Of a DNA stretch of 64,000 nucleotides, positions 35,283 through 43,832 are shown in pieces. The first letter of the stretch is position 1. Every line of letters starts with the position of its first letter. Under the pieces are notes generated by a model. The model worked only from the letters and a program-made list of their open reading frames with translations, was not told the origin of the DNA and did no database searches. The stretch covers positions 620,001 to 684,000 of the forward strand of contig NZ_CP099571.1 in the NCBI RefSeq assembly GCF_040409795.1, given 5' to 3'. Source of the DNA: Polynucleobacter sp. MWH-UH19D. Lineage in GTDB: Bacteria > Pseudomonadota > Gammaproteobacteria > Burkholderiales > Burkholderiaceae. A program made the position numbers and the translations under genes.

Positions 35283-36212
35283 ATGACATCTAGCGAACCG
35301 ATCAAGATACTAGTCACCAATCAAAAGGGTGGCGTTGGCAAAAGCACCATCTCAGCAAATCTAGCTGCCTATTTTGCTTTGCAAGAAGGTTTACAAGTTT
35401 CGCTCGTTGATTTTGATAAGCAAGCATCTTCATCACGTTGGACTAAAAAAGCGCCAGATGTTGGCATTCGGGTCAGTCAAGTAGAGATTAATTATCAAAG
35501 CGCTGGTATGGCATTGCTTAGCGCTCGCGCTGGGGTTCGCAAGTATTCATCTGGCGTGGATATCAGCATCTGCGACTTTACTTGGACTCCTGCAATGTCA
35601 GAAGACTTTATGTCTGATTTTGATATTGTCCTGATTCCAAGCTCTAGCGCCAAGTTTGAAATGGCTAGCACTGAAATTTTCATTTTGGAGTACGTGCAAA
35701 AGAGAATGGCTCGTTTGGCAGCAAGCAAACAAAGTTTGATTGTGGTTCCAAGTAGGGTCGATCCAGGCTATGCAGCAGTTGGTGCGTTTACCAATTTAGA
35801 TTTTTTGGCAAATTGCCATATCGCCCCACCGATACATCGTACGCCCCAAGTCGATAGTTACGTGTACGAGGATTTCTTCTGTGTTTGCCCTGATAAGGCG
35901 GTAGCTGATAATTTTTGTGCCTTTGGTAAATATATTGCCAACAAAATTGCAGAGCGTCGTGAGACCAAAAAGACCTTATCGATTAACGGTCAGTCGGTGA
36001 ATCGCGAGATTGCAAAAAAAGTCAGCGTATTAGACGACTACCGTAAACGTGCTCACAATCTTGGTTTTTATGGTGGCGCCGCAATGGCTGAAGTAAAGCC
36101 AGTAGCAAACCAAACAGTAAGCCCTGAGGCCCCTCAGGAAGCGCCACTCAGTCGCTCAATTGGAGAGCGCTTCATTCCGAGCTTTTTGCGAAAGTCTACT
36201 GAGCAGGATTAA
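35283..36212 (+). CDS. ParA/MinD-family ATPase linked to bactofilins
   Basis: The 309-residue product has the deviant Walker A motif KGGVGKST at residues 15-22 with both lysines, and VSLVDFDKQASSS (D43, D45) as the next ParA motif. It lacks a partner ParB in the window. The C-terminal 60 residues form an extension ending in an amphipathic stretch (SIGERFIPSFLRKS) that might touch membrane. It lies 18 bases after the third bactofilin, so it is likely a positioning ATPase for the filaments or their cargo rather than the chromosomal ParA. Confidence 0.88.
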   Translation: MTSSEPIKILVTNQKGGVGKSTISANLAAYFALQEGLQVSLVDFDKQASSSRWTKKAPDVGIRVSQVEINYQSAGMALLSARAGVRKYSSGVDISICDFTWTPAMSEDFMSDFDIVLIPSSSAKFEMASTEIFILEYVQKRMARLAASKQSLIVVPSRVDPGYAAVGAFTNLDFLANCHIAPPIHRTPQVDSYVYEDFFCVCPDKAVADNFCAFGKYIANKIAERRETKKTLSINGQSVNREIAKKVSVLDDYRKRAHNLGFYGGAAMAEVKPVANQTVSPEAPQEAPLSRSIGERFIPSFLRKSTEQD

Positions 36213-36784
36213 AGACTGCTTGGCAAGGCTAGTAAAGCCGTTTGCAAGTGCCCCAAGATGACTTTGCTCATCTGAATAATCAGCATCAATACCAACGCTG
36301 ACAAATCAAGCCCTGAAATTCTAGGACTGATTTTTCTTAAGGGTTTCAAAAGAGGTTCAACCATTTGGACAAACAATTCTTGTGTGGGAGAGTATGTTTG
36401 TACCCAACTGAAAATGACATAAACCAATAGCAGGCCAATTAAACCTGATAGCGCTAAGTCAAATAGATCAAATAGCGCGATCACTAGTATTTGCACATTG
36501 AGATGCCCTGGGTTTGATAAAGCCTGAAGCAAGAGCACTTTGACTAAAACAAGCAAGTAGCTAGCAAACAAAGAATTGATATCAATGCGGGCGCCAAAAG
36601 GAATGATTTTGCTCAAGGGGCGAATCAGCCAGTTAGTGAGCGGGTACAAAATATGGCTAAAGGGATTGCCCGAGGTGGGTGAGAAATTGATTTTTAAATA
36701 ATGCAAATAAAAACGCAAAAGGCATGCTGCTACCAAAATGGTGGTGCAAGCTTCAATGCAAAGTGAAAATAGTTCGAAAAACAT
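36209..36784 (-). CDS. YggT family membrane protein
   Basis: The 191-residue product from ATG 36784 (an upstream ATG at 36805 adds seven residues) has two YggT repeats: RFYLHYLKINFSPTSGNPFSHILYPLTNWLIRPLSKIIP and a second with IFSWVQTYSP...MVEPLLKPLRKISPRISGLDLS. YggT proteins are small inner-membrane proteins linked to osmotic resistance and division/secretion genes. It is convergent with the ParA-like gene, overlapping at the stops by four bases. Confidence 0.88.
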   Translation of the reverse strand: MFFELFSLCIEACTTILVAACLLRFYLHYLKINFSPTSGNPFSHILYPLTNWLIRPLSKIIPFGARIDINSLFASYLLVLVKVLLLQALSNPGHLNVQILVIALFDLFDLALSGLIGLLLVYVIFSWVQTYSPTQELFVQMVEPLLKPLRKISPRISGLDLSALVLMLIIQMSKVILGHLQTALLALPSSL

Positions 36785-36940
36785 GGCTGTGATTGGCCCT
36801 CTCATTTTCTATATTAAGTCCCATATTAAGCTCTTTAAGCCTTAATTGACATTTCAGTTCAGGCCATCGAAAATGATTTGACTGTGAGATAGAAGGGCGA
36901 TACTAGACCTTCTTCAATCTAAAACTGAGTTAGGGCTAGG

Positions 36941-37306
36941 ATGAGCGATCCCCAAAGACACGATATTTTTGAAGACGAAAATGGCACTCGCGTAGCTGTT
37001 AGGCAGATATTTCCTCCAAATGCGATGGGAATTGCTTATATCGAGTACAAGAATCTTTCAGACTCCAATCTTCGTTTTTTGCCGCATGCAGAGTTTCTAG
37101 AAAAATTTAAGTGGGTGGATAACTTTGGGGCAACGGATACTTTTGCCAAAACAAACGTTCATGCCGCAGTAGTTGCTCCTCCTCATGCTGAAGGGGGTGA
37201 AGAAAAGGGTGCTGAAGAAGCGAAAACGGCGTCTGCAGATTCAGAAAAGCCTACAGCCGAGCAGGCAGAGGAAAATCAGGCCGCAAAGCCTTCTAGAACC
37301 GAATAA
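36941..37306 (+). CDS. Small protein with acidic tail, unknown
   Basis: The 121-residue product has a compact N-terminal part (about 1-75, with GTRVAVRQIFPPNAMGIAYIEY and FLPHAEFLEKFKWVD) and a Glu/Ala/Lys-rich disordered tail. There is no signal peptide or membrane helix. The family was not recognised. AGGGCTAGG lies just upstream of the ATG. Confidence 0.6.
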   Translation: MSDPQRHDIFEDENGTRVAVRQIFPPNAMGIAYIEYKNLSDSNLRFLPHAEFLEKFKWVDNFGATDTFAKTNVHAAVVAPPHAEGGEEKGAEEAKTASADSEKPTAEQAEENQAAKPSRTE

Positions 37307-37414
37307 ATTGGTTGCTTGTGGTTAAAATTGGTGCATCTCAAATATAGTTATTGAGATGTAGCTGCCGATCCTCTGGCTTGGTTTGTCAGAGTTTTTTATC
37401 CCACAAGGAAACCG

Positions 37415-38695
37415 ATGCAAGATACTGCCACCCAATCTCGGGGTCTTCAAGTAGCATTAAAAATTACCGCCATTATCTGCGGGAGTATTTTGTTGCTGGT
37501 TTCCGCGCACTCCGGAAGTGCGTCCTTGGACTTTGGCGTACTTTCTCAGTTTGTTGCAAGCCAAGTGCAAAGTTCACAACAGTTGCAATGGTTATTCGGG
37601 ATTATTTTTGTCACTGCAGGCATTTTCTTTGTGCCAACAAAGGCGAATACGGCAAATCCGCCAAGATCATTTTCTGGCGCCAAAGAATTAATTAACGACT
37701 CTTATGTTTTGTACTTAGTTGAAAAATACAGCATTGAGAAGAATCTAGTGCTGGATCAATTAATAGTAGGCGACAAAATATTTTCTAATGTTGACGATGC
37801 TTTGGCATTTGTACATGCCATTGAGTGCCCAGCTCAAATGCTTGAGCCAGTTGCAAGCTTTGCTTCCTCGGAAATCGTCCCATCGACTCTAGAAGAGCCA
37901 AGTCCTCAGCCAGTCAATCCAAATGGCTTTGCAGATAATCTTAGAAATCCGTTTGCCAATTCTCAATCTTTATATTCACAAACGGGAACATCATCTATCC
38001 AGAGTTCAGCATGGAGTGAGGCTAAGCGCATCAAGGTTACTGCGATCGCTGGAGTTCTGTTATTTGTCATTGTGTTAGGCGGGCTCTTTTATGCCAACTC
38101 CCAAGCTGTACGCAAAGTCGTTCAACCTGTTGCTGTCATTGATCCGGCTTCAGTTAATGCTACTGCTTCCGCTACTGCAAGCGCTAACTCCGATCAAGTT
38201 GTCTCTGGCACTATAACAACTCAAGATACAAATAGTGCGCCTGAAGTAAAAGAGGCTGGTAAGCCATCAGCGACTGTACCAATCAATGAGAGATGGATTG
38301 GTCTGTGGATTCCAGAGGGTGGTGGCAAGCAAAAATTATTAGTTACTGCTAGCACGATGAAGTTTGGTGATGAAGAGTTTTCATGGGCGGGCGTTCGACC
38401 CAAAGGTATCGTGCAATGCTGTTTAGCTTTTTACGAGGGAGCCACTACTAAAGCCGACTTGCTCGCCCGAATTTCAGGGGCGCAAGATTCAGGCGCCACT
38501 TTAAAGCCTGAGGCACAAAAGACACTGGCTTTAATCAATGGTTTAAGTGAGGGTAACTTTAAGCGAATTGTATTTGCGGATCCTTTCCTCAAAAAATACT
38601 TCTTTATCTATGATCAAAATTACGTCTATCGCATTAGTCGAGATCTAGGCGATAAGGTTGATGTAGTCATTGAACAGTTTAAGAAACAAGAGTAA
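37415..38695 (+). CDS. Membrane protein of unknown function with outside C-terminal domain
   Basis: The 426-residue product has hydrophobic helices at about 15-33, 58-74 and 207-227. Between the second and third lies a soluble part with ELINDSYVLYLVEKYSIEKNLVLDQ. After the third helix comes a Ser/Ala/Thr linker and a 140-residue domain starting ERWIGLWIPEGGGKQKLLV, with two adjacent cysteines (VQCCLAFYEG). AAGGAAACCG precedes the ATG. It is followed after four bases by the next gene, so they form a pair. No family was recognised. Confidence 0.65.
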   Translation: MQDTATQSRGLQVALKITAIICGSILLLVSAHSGSASLDFGVLSQFVASQVQSSQQLQWLFGIIFVTAGIFFVPTKANTANPPRSFSGAKELINDSYVLYLVEKYSIEKNLVLDQLIVGDKIFSNVDDALAFVHAIECPAQMLEPVASFASSEIVPSTLEEPSPQPVNPNGFADNLRNPFANSQSLYSQTGTSSIQSSAWSEAKRIKVTAIAGVLLFVIVLGGLFYANSQAVRKVVQPVAVIDPASVNATASATASANSDQVVSGTITTQDTNSAPEVKEAGKPSATVPINERWIGLWIPEGGGKQKLLVTASTMKFGDEEFSWAGVRPKGIVQCCLAFYEGATTKADLLARISGAQDSGATLKPEAQKTLALINGLSEGNFKRIVFADPFLKKYFFIYDQNYVYRISRDLGDKVDVVIEQFKKQE

Positions 38696-38699
38696 GTTA

Positions 38700-39248
38700 A
38701 TGACATCCCCGTCTGAATTGGATACTTCTTCAAGCGCTAAGTTGCAGCCGTATGAGCAATTGCGCCTATTGCGGGAGCAGACTCATATTCGGACCATTAC
38801 CGATGAAATCGTCGGTAGGCAATGCATCTTCTTTTATAGCCGTAATTGGGTGTTTGATTACTCTCTTAATAGCTCTGATAAGCAATGGGACATCACGCAG
38901 CAAGTCTACTTTCGCAACGTGCGCAAGCACAAGACCCTCGCATTTGCTTTGCCGTACATTGTGATTCAGTTGGCTTTTGCTAATTCTCCTGGTTACTTGC
39001 GCGCTATCGTCACTTACGGTGGCGAAATTACCAAAATGATTGGATCTATGGATCACTTCATTAAGCGTGAAGAGGGGATTCGTGCTTGGGTAGAGCAACC
39101 AGACTTTAGTTGGCAGCCATCGAGCATTGCTGAGTTATCTAACCGAATACTGGAAGAAGACAATCAATTTAAAGACATCGAGTTTTATCGATACCACGAG
39201 CCCTTTCATGCGAAATTGAGCGGTACGTGGGAACAAATCACGGTCTAA
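38700..39248 (+). CDS. Soluble protein of unknown function, paired with 37415
   Basis: The ATG at 38700, four bases after the previous stop, is chosen over a longer overlapping frame. The 182-residue product is aromatic-rich (FFYSRNWVFDYSLN, FSWQPSSIAELSNRI) and has no signal peptide. It precedes a small TPR-like gene by 12 bases, so 37415-39611 probably form one operon. No family was recognised. Confidence 0.65.
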   Translation: MTSPSELDTSSSAKLQPYEQLRLLREQTHIRTITDEIVGRQCIFFYSRNWVFDYSLNSSDKQWDITQQVYFRNVRKHKTLAFALPYIVIQLAFANSPGYLRAIVTYGGEITKMIGSMDHFIKREEGIRAWVEQPDFSWQPSSIAELSNRILEEDNQFKDIEFYRYHEPFHAKLSGTWEQITV

Positions 39249-39260
39249 GCTAGCCCCCTT

Positions 39261-39611
39261 ATGTCAATGCAAAACTCTGATTTTTATCAAGCCGAAGAGT
39301 ATCTGAAGTTGGGGCTATACCCCCAAGCTTTTGAGACTTTTATGTCGCTTGAGATAGGTAATTTTGAGTGCACCTTTTTAGCGCCTTGCAAAATGGCTTT
39401 AGATGGCCAACTCAATGAGTCTCAATTAGAAGTGTTATTTCATGAGCTTGAACGCGAGTTAAAGAATAAAAACCCACAAGCGATTTACAACTACGGGGTT
39501 GTAAAAAGCCACTTTGGGGACGTTCATAAGGCAACTGAATTACTGCAATTGGCGATGGATTTAGGCGTTGCCGAAGCCCGTGGTGCCTTAAGTCGTTTGC
39601 TACTGAAGTAG
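39261..39611 (+). CDS. Short TPR/Sel1-like protein
   Basis: The 116-residue product has helical repeat features (AEEYLKLGLYPQAFETFMSLE and AIYNYGVVKSHFGDVHKATELLQLAMDLGV). Its middle part KMALDGQLNESQLE aligns with KMTFDGNLNAEQME in the larger Sel1 protein at 43108, so the two are related and this one is the shorter version. An intrinsic terminator follows 57 bases downstream. Confidence 0.7.
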   Translation: MSMQNSDFYQAEEYLKLGLYPQAFETFMSLEIGNFECTFLAPCKMALDGQLNESQLEVLFHELERELKNKNPQAIYNYGVVKSHFGDVHKATELLQLAMDLGVAEARGALSRLLLK

Positions 39612-40048
39612 TAAAAAGCCCAAAAGCGGGGAGCCAGAGCGTAGCACCAGGGCAGCAAGAACACCGTAAAGGGGCATTTTCTAGCCCCTTTTTATTCAAA
39701 TTATTTAGATCAATTGGATATGAGCCTGATCGCCTTTTGCTACTTTTACTTATATCAAGTCACCTAAATGGGCAAAATTTATATTCTGATCAATAACTTA
39801 AAGATCTATTCTCAAGTAAGTCTTAGTTTTACTGTGCACCCCTTTGTAATCTTTGGGATTAATTGCTAACTGCTTCTTTGCCTAGTTTTTAAGCAAAAAA
39901 ATTGACCAATATATCTAAATAAATCAGATGGTTAGAGCGAGATTTCAACTGGTAAGAAATCCCCTAAAACAAGGGTTTTTCCCTTTGAGAAGACATTGAT
40001 TCCGCCTACGATGTAGCAATCAGCATTGCTTATCTGGATGGAGGTTAT
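39612..40048. other. 437-base intergenic stretch
   Basis: It contains the terminator at 39668-39693 and otherwise AT-rich sequence. I see no convincing gene, RNA or operator in the remainder (39700-40030); it presumably carries the promoter of the short genes at 40049 and 40263. Confidence 0.6.
39668..39693 (+). terminator. Intrinsic terminator
   Basis: AAAGGGGC pairs with GCCCCTTT around an eight-base loop and runs into further T residues. It ends the 37415-39611 operon. Confidence 0.82.
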
Positions 40049-40258
40049 ATGGGGCAAAAAGAGGCACTTAATCAATCGCAACACAAATCAGAACAGGCTG
40101 CGCAGCAGTCTTCAGAGTCTTTTGTGGAGTTGCATATTGAGGACCTCGTTAAGGATCGCCTTTTATGGCAGGCGCAAGTCGGTAGACGCGCCTATCCCAG
40201 TGACACCCTTCCTAGTGTGATTCATATTATTGAATCTAGCCTGACAGCGATTAGGTAA
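40049..40258 (+). CDS. Small hydrophilic protein, unknown
   Basis: The 69-residue product is preceded by GGAGG four bases before the ATG. It has a Gln/Ser-rich N-terminus and a helical C-terminus (DLVKDRLLWQAQVGRRAYPSD, VIHIIESSLTAIR). It lies four bases before the next small gene, so they form a pair. No family was recognised. Confidence 0.5.
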   Translation: MGQKEALNQSQHKSEQAAQQSSESFVELHIEDLVKDRLLWQAQVGRRAYPSDTLPSVIHIIESSLTAIR

Positions 40259-40262
40259 GAGC

Positions 40263-40490
40263 ATGAACCTCAAGAGTTATATTGCCCCCACCGCTTTGGC
40301 TGTATTTACTGCCATCGCTGGTTTTTATCTATTGATGGGATCTAGCCCAGCGAACACTCGCTCGCATTCCGAGGTCAGCACCTTGGATGCGGAAGTTCTG
40401 CGGTATTTTTCAGCAAAAGCGGAACAATACGCTAAAGAAGACGCTGAGGCTAACAGCGCCAAGCCAGTCAAAAAAGCAGACCAGATTTAG
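40263..40490 (+). CDS. Small membrane-anchored protein, unknown
   Basis: The 75-residue product has an N-terminal hydrophobic helix (about 7-26) acting as anchor or signal, then a charged Lys/Glu/Ala helical tail. It starts four bases after the gene at 40049. No family was recognised. Confidence 0.55.
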   Translation: MNLKSYIAPTALAVFTAIAGFYLLMGSSPANTRSHSEVSTLDAEVLRYFSAKAEQYAKEDAEANSAKPVKKADQI

Positions 40491-40516
40491 GTTGCTTACT
40501 TTAGGTTGACCGCCTT

Positions 40517-40882
40517 CTAGTTATACCCGCAAGGATAGAGTTTGCTCAGTTTCTTGAGCAAAATGTCATCAACGTTCGGCTTAACTGGGTTATCAGCAAT
40601 CTCTTTAATGCCAGTAGCAACGATCTCTCGATAGTCGGAGATGCTCAGCTTTAAATAGGGTGGAAAGCAGTACAAAGGCACCTGTTTATTGGCAACCAGC
40701 ACCTTGTTTGCAGTATTGAAGCCAGAGCTAAGGCCCAGTAAATAAGTATTTGTGGTTTGCACTTTACTTTTGTTCTCAAAATCAGCAATGGATAAATCAG
40801 CCCAGGCGTTAAAGGAAGTGAAGGCCCCAATCAAAAGTAACAGGAGTAGCGGGAATGGCGATAGTGGTGATTTTTTGATCAT
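40517..40882 (-). CDS. Exported protein resembling the Rap1a/Tai immunity family
   Basis: The 121-residue product has a signal peptide (about 1-28, ending AWA). The mature part carries LYCFPPYLKLSISDYREIVATGI and ends ILLKKLSKLYPC, echoing the Rap1a/Tai layout: a Cys-Pro near the middle, a VVxxYL-type helix and a closing aromatic-Pro-Cys. No toxin gene is adjacent. The family assignment is tentative; small periplasmic proteins with this fold also occur outside T6SS loci. Confidence 0.55.
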   Translation of the reverse strand: MIKKSPLSPFPLLLLLLIGAFTSFNAWADLSIADFENKSKVQTTNTYLLGLSSGFNTANKVLVANKQVPLYCFPPYLKLSISDYREIVATGIKEIADNPVKPNVDDILLKKLSKLYPCGYN

Positions 40883-41010
40883 GGTCTTTAAGTAAAGCTA
40901 AAGTGAAATGAATGAACGCGTAGGAATAATTTAACAGATGCCTAAGGAAATTCCATGCTTTTTCAAGCCATAGTAAGCTATGAGCAATAGATTATTAACA
41001 AGGATCATTT

Positions 41011-41568
41011 ATGGCTGATATTGACTGGGATTTTTGGTTCTCAAAGCCCTACATATATACCTGGCAAGCTGCCGCTTTGATCCATGGAATTAACCCCAAG
41101 CAAGTGAAGTTTCCGGTGCGCGATGCGGCGGGTGAGCTGCACTTTGATCGCTCCAATTTTGAAGGTCAGTACGATGAATTTAAGGTCAAGCTGGATTTGC
41201 TGACTGAGCATGCTTGGATACAAAACTTTTCTGCGCAAAATATGCGAGTGGATTTCAAGCGGTTTTTGTTTTGGGCGCGCCACATTCGTAAATGGGATAT
41301 GCCACCAAGACTGGCAGCATTTGCGCAAGGGGTTGATCTAGATTCTTTAGATGAGAATGCAGAAGAAAAAGCAAACCTATTAAGAGATGAACGCAATACC
41401 CTACAGCTCATTTGGGCACTAAGGACTTTACTCAAAGAGCATCAGTACGGCAAAACAGATCGTGAGCTCATTTATTACCTATCTAAAACTTACCCAGATA
41501 AACCTGGGTTTAAGCGACTCGCTTTAGAGATGAAATTTGCGGAAGCACAGGTTGCTTCAGAAATCTAA
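41011..41568 (+). CDS. Soluble protein of unknown function
   Basis: The 185-residue product starts MADIDWDFWFSKPYIYTWQAAALIHGINPKQV, a pattern similar to small proteins in which a Trp/Tyr-rich N-terminus packs against a helix, seen in mobile-element and chromosomal hypothetical proteins. The rest is helical and charged. AAGGATCATTT precedes the ATG. It is convergent with the next gene, ending one base before its stop. No function is assigned. Confidence 0.6.
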   Translation: MADIDWDFWFSKPYIYTWQAAALIHGINPKQVKFPVRDAAGELHFDRSNFEGQYDEFKVKLDLLTEHAWIQNFSAQNMRVDFKRFLFWARHIRKWDMPPRLAAFAQGVDLDSLDENAEEKANLLRDERNTLQLIWALRTLLKEHQYGKTDRELIYYLSKTYPDKPGFKRLALEMKFAEAQVASEI

Positions 41569-41569
41569 A

Positions 41570-41941
41570 TTATTTTGGGTAGGCTGTCGCCTTAGGAATG
41601 TCATCAGCCGTCCAAGTCTTGCTTAGATCGCCGGTTGGACCAAACTTCACAAATGAATACAAGACGCCCAGAATCAAAGCCACAATGGCGATGGTTTTTG
41701 TGATCTTGTGATCGTGTTCTTCTTTAATGACATATTTAGCAGCCGGCTGACGCACTTGAAACACTTCAGGAAAGGCATCTTCAATGGCTTCTTTGGCTGA
41801 TTTAATAAAGCGGTAAGGTATTTCTTCAGATTCACCGATTTCAATTGCGCGGGCAGCTTTGAAGTATTGTTCGCTAGCTGCACTCAGTATTTTGGCTTTG
41901 CGAATCAGGTCAGCATGTCTCTCAAGTTCTTCTGGTGTCAT
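41570..41941 (-). CDS. Membrane protein with conserved tail, copy 1
   Basis: The 123-residue product has a helical cytoplasmic part, a membrane helix near residues 83-100, and a short outside tail. It is a clear paralogue of the protein at 49001-49387: PEVFxVRxPAxKYVIKEE and the tail FGPTGDLSKTWTADD then TAYPK are almost identical, while the rest varies. No known family was recognised. Confidence 0.7.
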   Translation of the reverse strand: MTPEELERHADLIRKAKILSAASEQYFKAARAIEIGESEEIPYRFIKSAKEAIEDAFPEVFQVRQPAAKYVIKEEHDHKITKTIAIVALILGVLYSFVKFGPTGDLSKTWTADDIPKATAYPK

Positions 41942-41985
41942 TGTTGTCGTTCCTTATCAAAGACGTCCTTTAGATTGCATGATTC

Positions 41986-42174
41986 TTAGCGCTTATTTTT
42001 GGCTAAAGCCTTATGTTGTTTAATCATTTGATTGCGAAATTTGACAAAAGCCTCGTTAGAGTCAATTGCTTCAATCGCCTCTTTCTCAATCTCACCATTA
42101 CCGATTTTGTAGCTGATCACCCAATACTGGGCTAAATCGCTAGGTTCAATCGAGATAATCTCAAACTTTTTCAC
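41986..42174 (-). CDS. Small cytoplasmic protein, unknown
   Basis: The 62-residue product starts at GTG with AGGAG ten bases upstream. It is predicted to form a small alpha/beta fold (FEIISIEPSDLAQYWVISYKI, then a helix ending in Lys). It lies 44 bases before the membrane protein at 41570 on the same strand, so the two may be co-transcribed. No family was recognised. Confidence 0.5.
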   Translation of the reverse strand: MKKFEIISIEPSDLAQYWVISYKIGNGEIEKEAIEAIDSNEAFVKFRNQMIKQHKALAKNKR

Positions 42175-42228
42175 AGTTGATTTGGCTCCTTACATTTAAA
42201 TGATCATACTCCCAGTAAAATAAACCGT

Positions 42229-42984
42229 ATGGCCTATGAAACCTATCCCCCAGAGCTTGGAAAAATCGATCCTAAATTCGCATTAGACCCACGCTTTATT
42301 TTTAAAAACTTGGAGAGGATGTTATCCCCAGGGCCAGTATCAGCAATCTTTAATGTAAAAACCTCTGAAAAATTTCCGGTTAGTGTTCAGAGTTTAGATC
42401 CCAAATTGGGTATCAAATTCAAAGTAGAGGAGCCGCCCAAGAATGGTGTGGGTTCGTATCTTCAAGAGTCATACTATTTCGTTGCCGGTCTTGAGAGTGG
42501 CAAGCTGCAATTCCCAATTGAGGGCTTAAGATCTGCTGAATCAGGCGCATTGGCTTGCGACGTACCTAAGGGGGTAACACTCATTCAAAGACGGGAAGAC
42601 TTCCGAGCAAAAGCGCCGCCTGACCGCGCTTTTAAAGCGCTGATTTTCTTTACCGTTGGTAAGGAGATGATTGGGGATATTGTTGATATCTCGGACAAGG
42701 GGATGCAGTTAGATCTACGCCTTGGGGCAACCGAGATGGAAGTGGGTACTATTTGGACAAATTGCTCATTAGAACGATTAACCGCAAGAACTGCCAAATT
42801 TGATCTCATCATTAAAAACATCAGGCCAAGCCCCTTGGAGAGCTCCCGAATCCGGGTGGGCTGTGAGCTGCATGAACCAACCAAGCTCAATTTAAATGAA
42901 TTCTTGAGCACCAGAACGGCCATTCAAAGTGCCAGACTAAATCGCCGAATTAACTATTGGTACCAGGATGTTTCATGGAGTTAG
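42229..42984 (+). CDS. YcgR-like flagellar brake protein with PilZ domain
   Basis: The 251-residue product has an N-terminal YcgR-type domain (about 20-115) and a C-terminal PilZ domain. The c-di-GMP-binding residues are present: RRxxFR-type QRREDFRAKAP (R122, R126) and DxSxxG as D153-I-S155-D-K-G158. YcgR proteins bind c-di-GMP and slow the flagellar motor by contacting FliG/FliM or MotA. With the complete flagellar locus 15 kb away, this is the likely role here. Confidence 0.88.
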   Translation: MAYETYPPELGKIDPKFALDPRFIFKNLERMLSPGPVSAIFNVKTSEKFPVSVQSLDPKLGIKFKVEEPPKNGVGSYLQESYYFVAGLESGKLQFPIEGLRSAESGALACDVPKGVTLIQRREDFRAKAPPDRAFKALIFFTVGKEMIGDIVDISDKGMQLDLRLGATEMEVGTIWTNCSLERLTARTAKFDLIIKNIRPSPLESSRIRVGCELHEPTKLNLNEFLSTRTAIQSARLNRRINYWYQDVSWS

Positions 42985-43107
42985 GGTATTAATCGCTAGC
43001 CCCCCTTAAGGTGCAAACCCCCTAATGCACTAGATGTGTGTGGTAACACTCCCATATTACAATCAACTCTTTACCAATAATGGCTTGCAAGAGTCTAGGA
43101 ATAGGTT

Positions 43108-43785
43108 ATGGGATACGGCGCACTAGATTTAGCACAATTGAATATGCAAAGAGGCAAGTATGAGGTTGCCTTTGATATTTTGTTTGATGCTGCAGTTAAT
43201 GATCAAAATGATGATGCGCTCTTTTTGCTGACTAAGATGACCTTTGACGGCAATCTTAATGCCGAGCAGATGGAAAAGTTTTACGAGCTACAAAATGGCC
43301 ATACCAGCTTAGGTAATGGTTATGCTTTATTCAATGTTGGCTTGATGCACGAACGAGGCCTTGGCAAGGTGCCACAAAGCTACAAAATTGCTGTTGAGTA
43401 TTACCAAAAAGCCATTAAGGAAGAAGTAAAGGATGCGTTTTGTAATTTAGGTAATATTTACGCCTTGGGTCTCGGTATGGATCAGGGTGTTCCTAGAAAT
43501 GTTGATCTTGGCATTAAATATCTTACGATTGGTGCTGAAGAGGGCAGTCGTCAGTGCGCATACACCCTAGGATCGCTCTATGGCAAAGGTGAATTTGTGC
43601 CGCTAGATCTCAAAAAGGCTTTCTACTTTTTATCTTTGGCCGCACTGCAGGGTCATGATCAAGCGAAACGCGTACTGCATATTTTTGTGCACACCCATAA
43701 AGAAAATTATGATGCCGAGATGGAGGCTGCTCAGTATCAATTTGGCAAGATTCAAAATCTTCGACTGCTGTATAAGTGCGTCTAA
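43108..43785 (+). CDS. Sel1-repeat protein
   Basis: The 225-residue product has no signal peptide. It holds at least three Sel1-like repeats: ALFNVGLMHERGLGKVPQSYKIAVEYYQKA, DAFCNLGNIYALGLGMDQG and CAYTLGSLYGKGEFVPLDLKKAFYFLSLAALQG. The N-terminal part is related to the shorter gene at 39261. It precedes the single-sensor channel by 47 bases. Sel1 proteins act as adaptors; a partner cannot be named. Confidence 0.8.
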   Translation: MGYGALDLAQLNMQRGKYEVAFDILFDAAVNDQNDDALFLLTKMTFDGNLNAEQMEKFYELQNGHTSLGNGYALFNVGLMHERGLGKVPQSYKIAVEYYQKAIKEEVKDAFCNLGNIYALGLGMDQGVPRNVDLGIKYLTIGAEEGSRQCAYTLGSLYGKGEFVPLDLKKAFYFLSLAALQGHDQAKRVLHIFVHTHKENYDAEMEAAQYQFGKIQNLRLLYKCV

Positions 43786-43832
43786 CTCGCTAACTTAATC
43801 AATTCGAAAATTCAATTTAAGTTAATGACGAT

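Noticed and set aside
40517..40882. A type VI secretion toxin-immunity locus around the Rap1a/Tai-like gene
   Set aside because: No effector, VgrG, PAAR or other T6SS gene is nearby.
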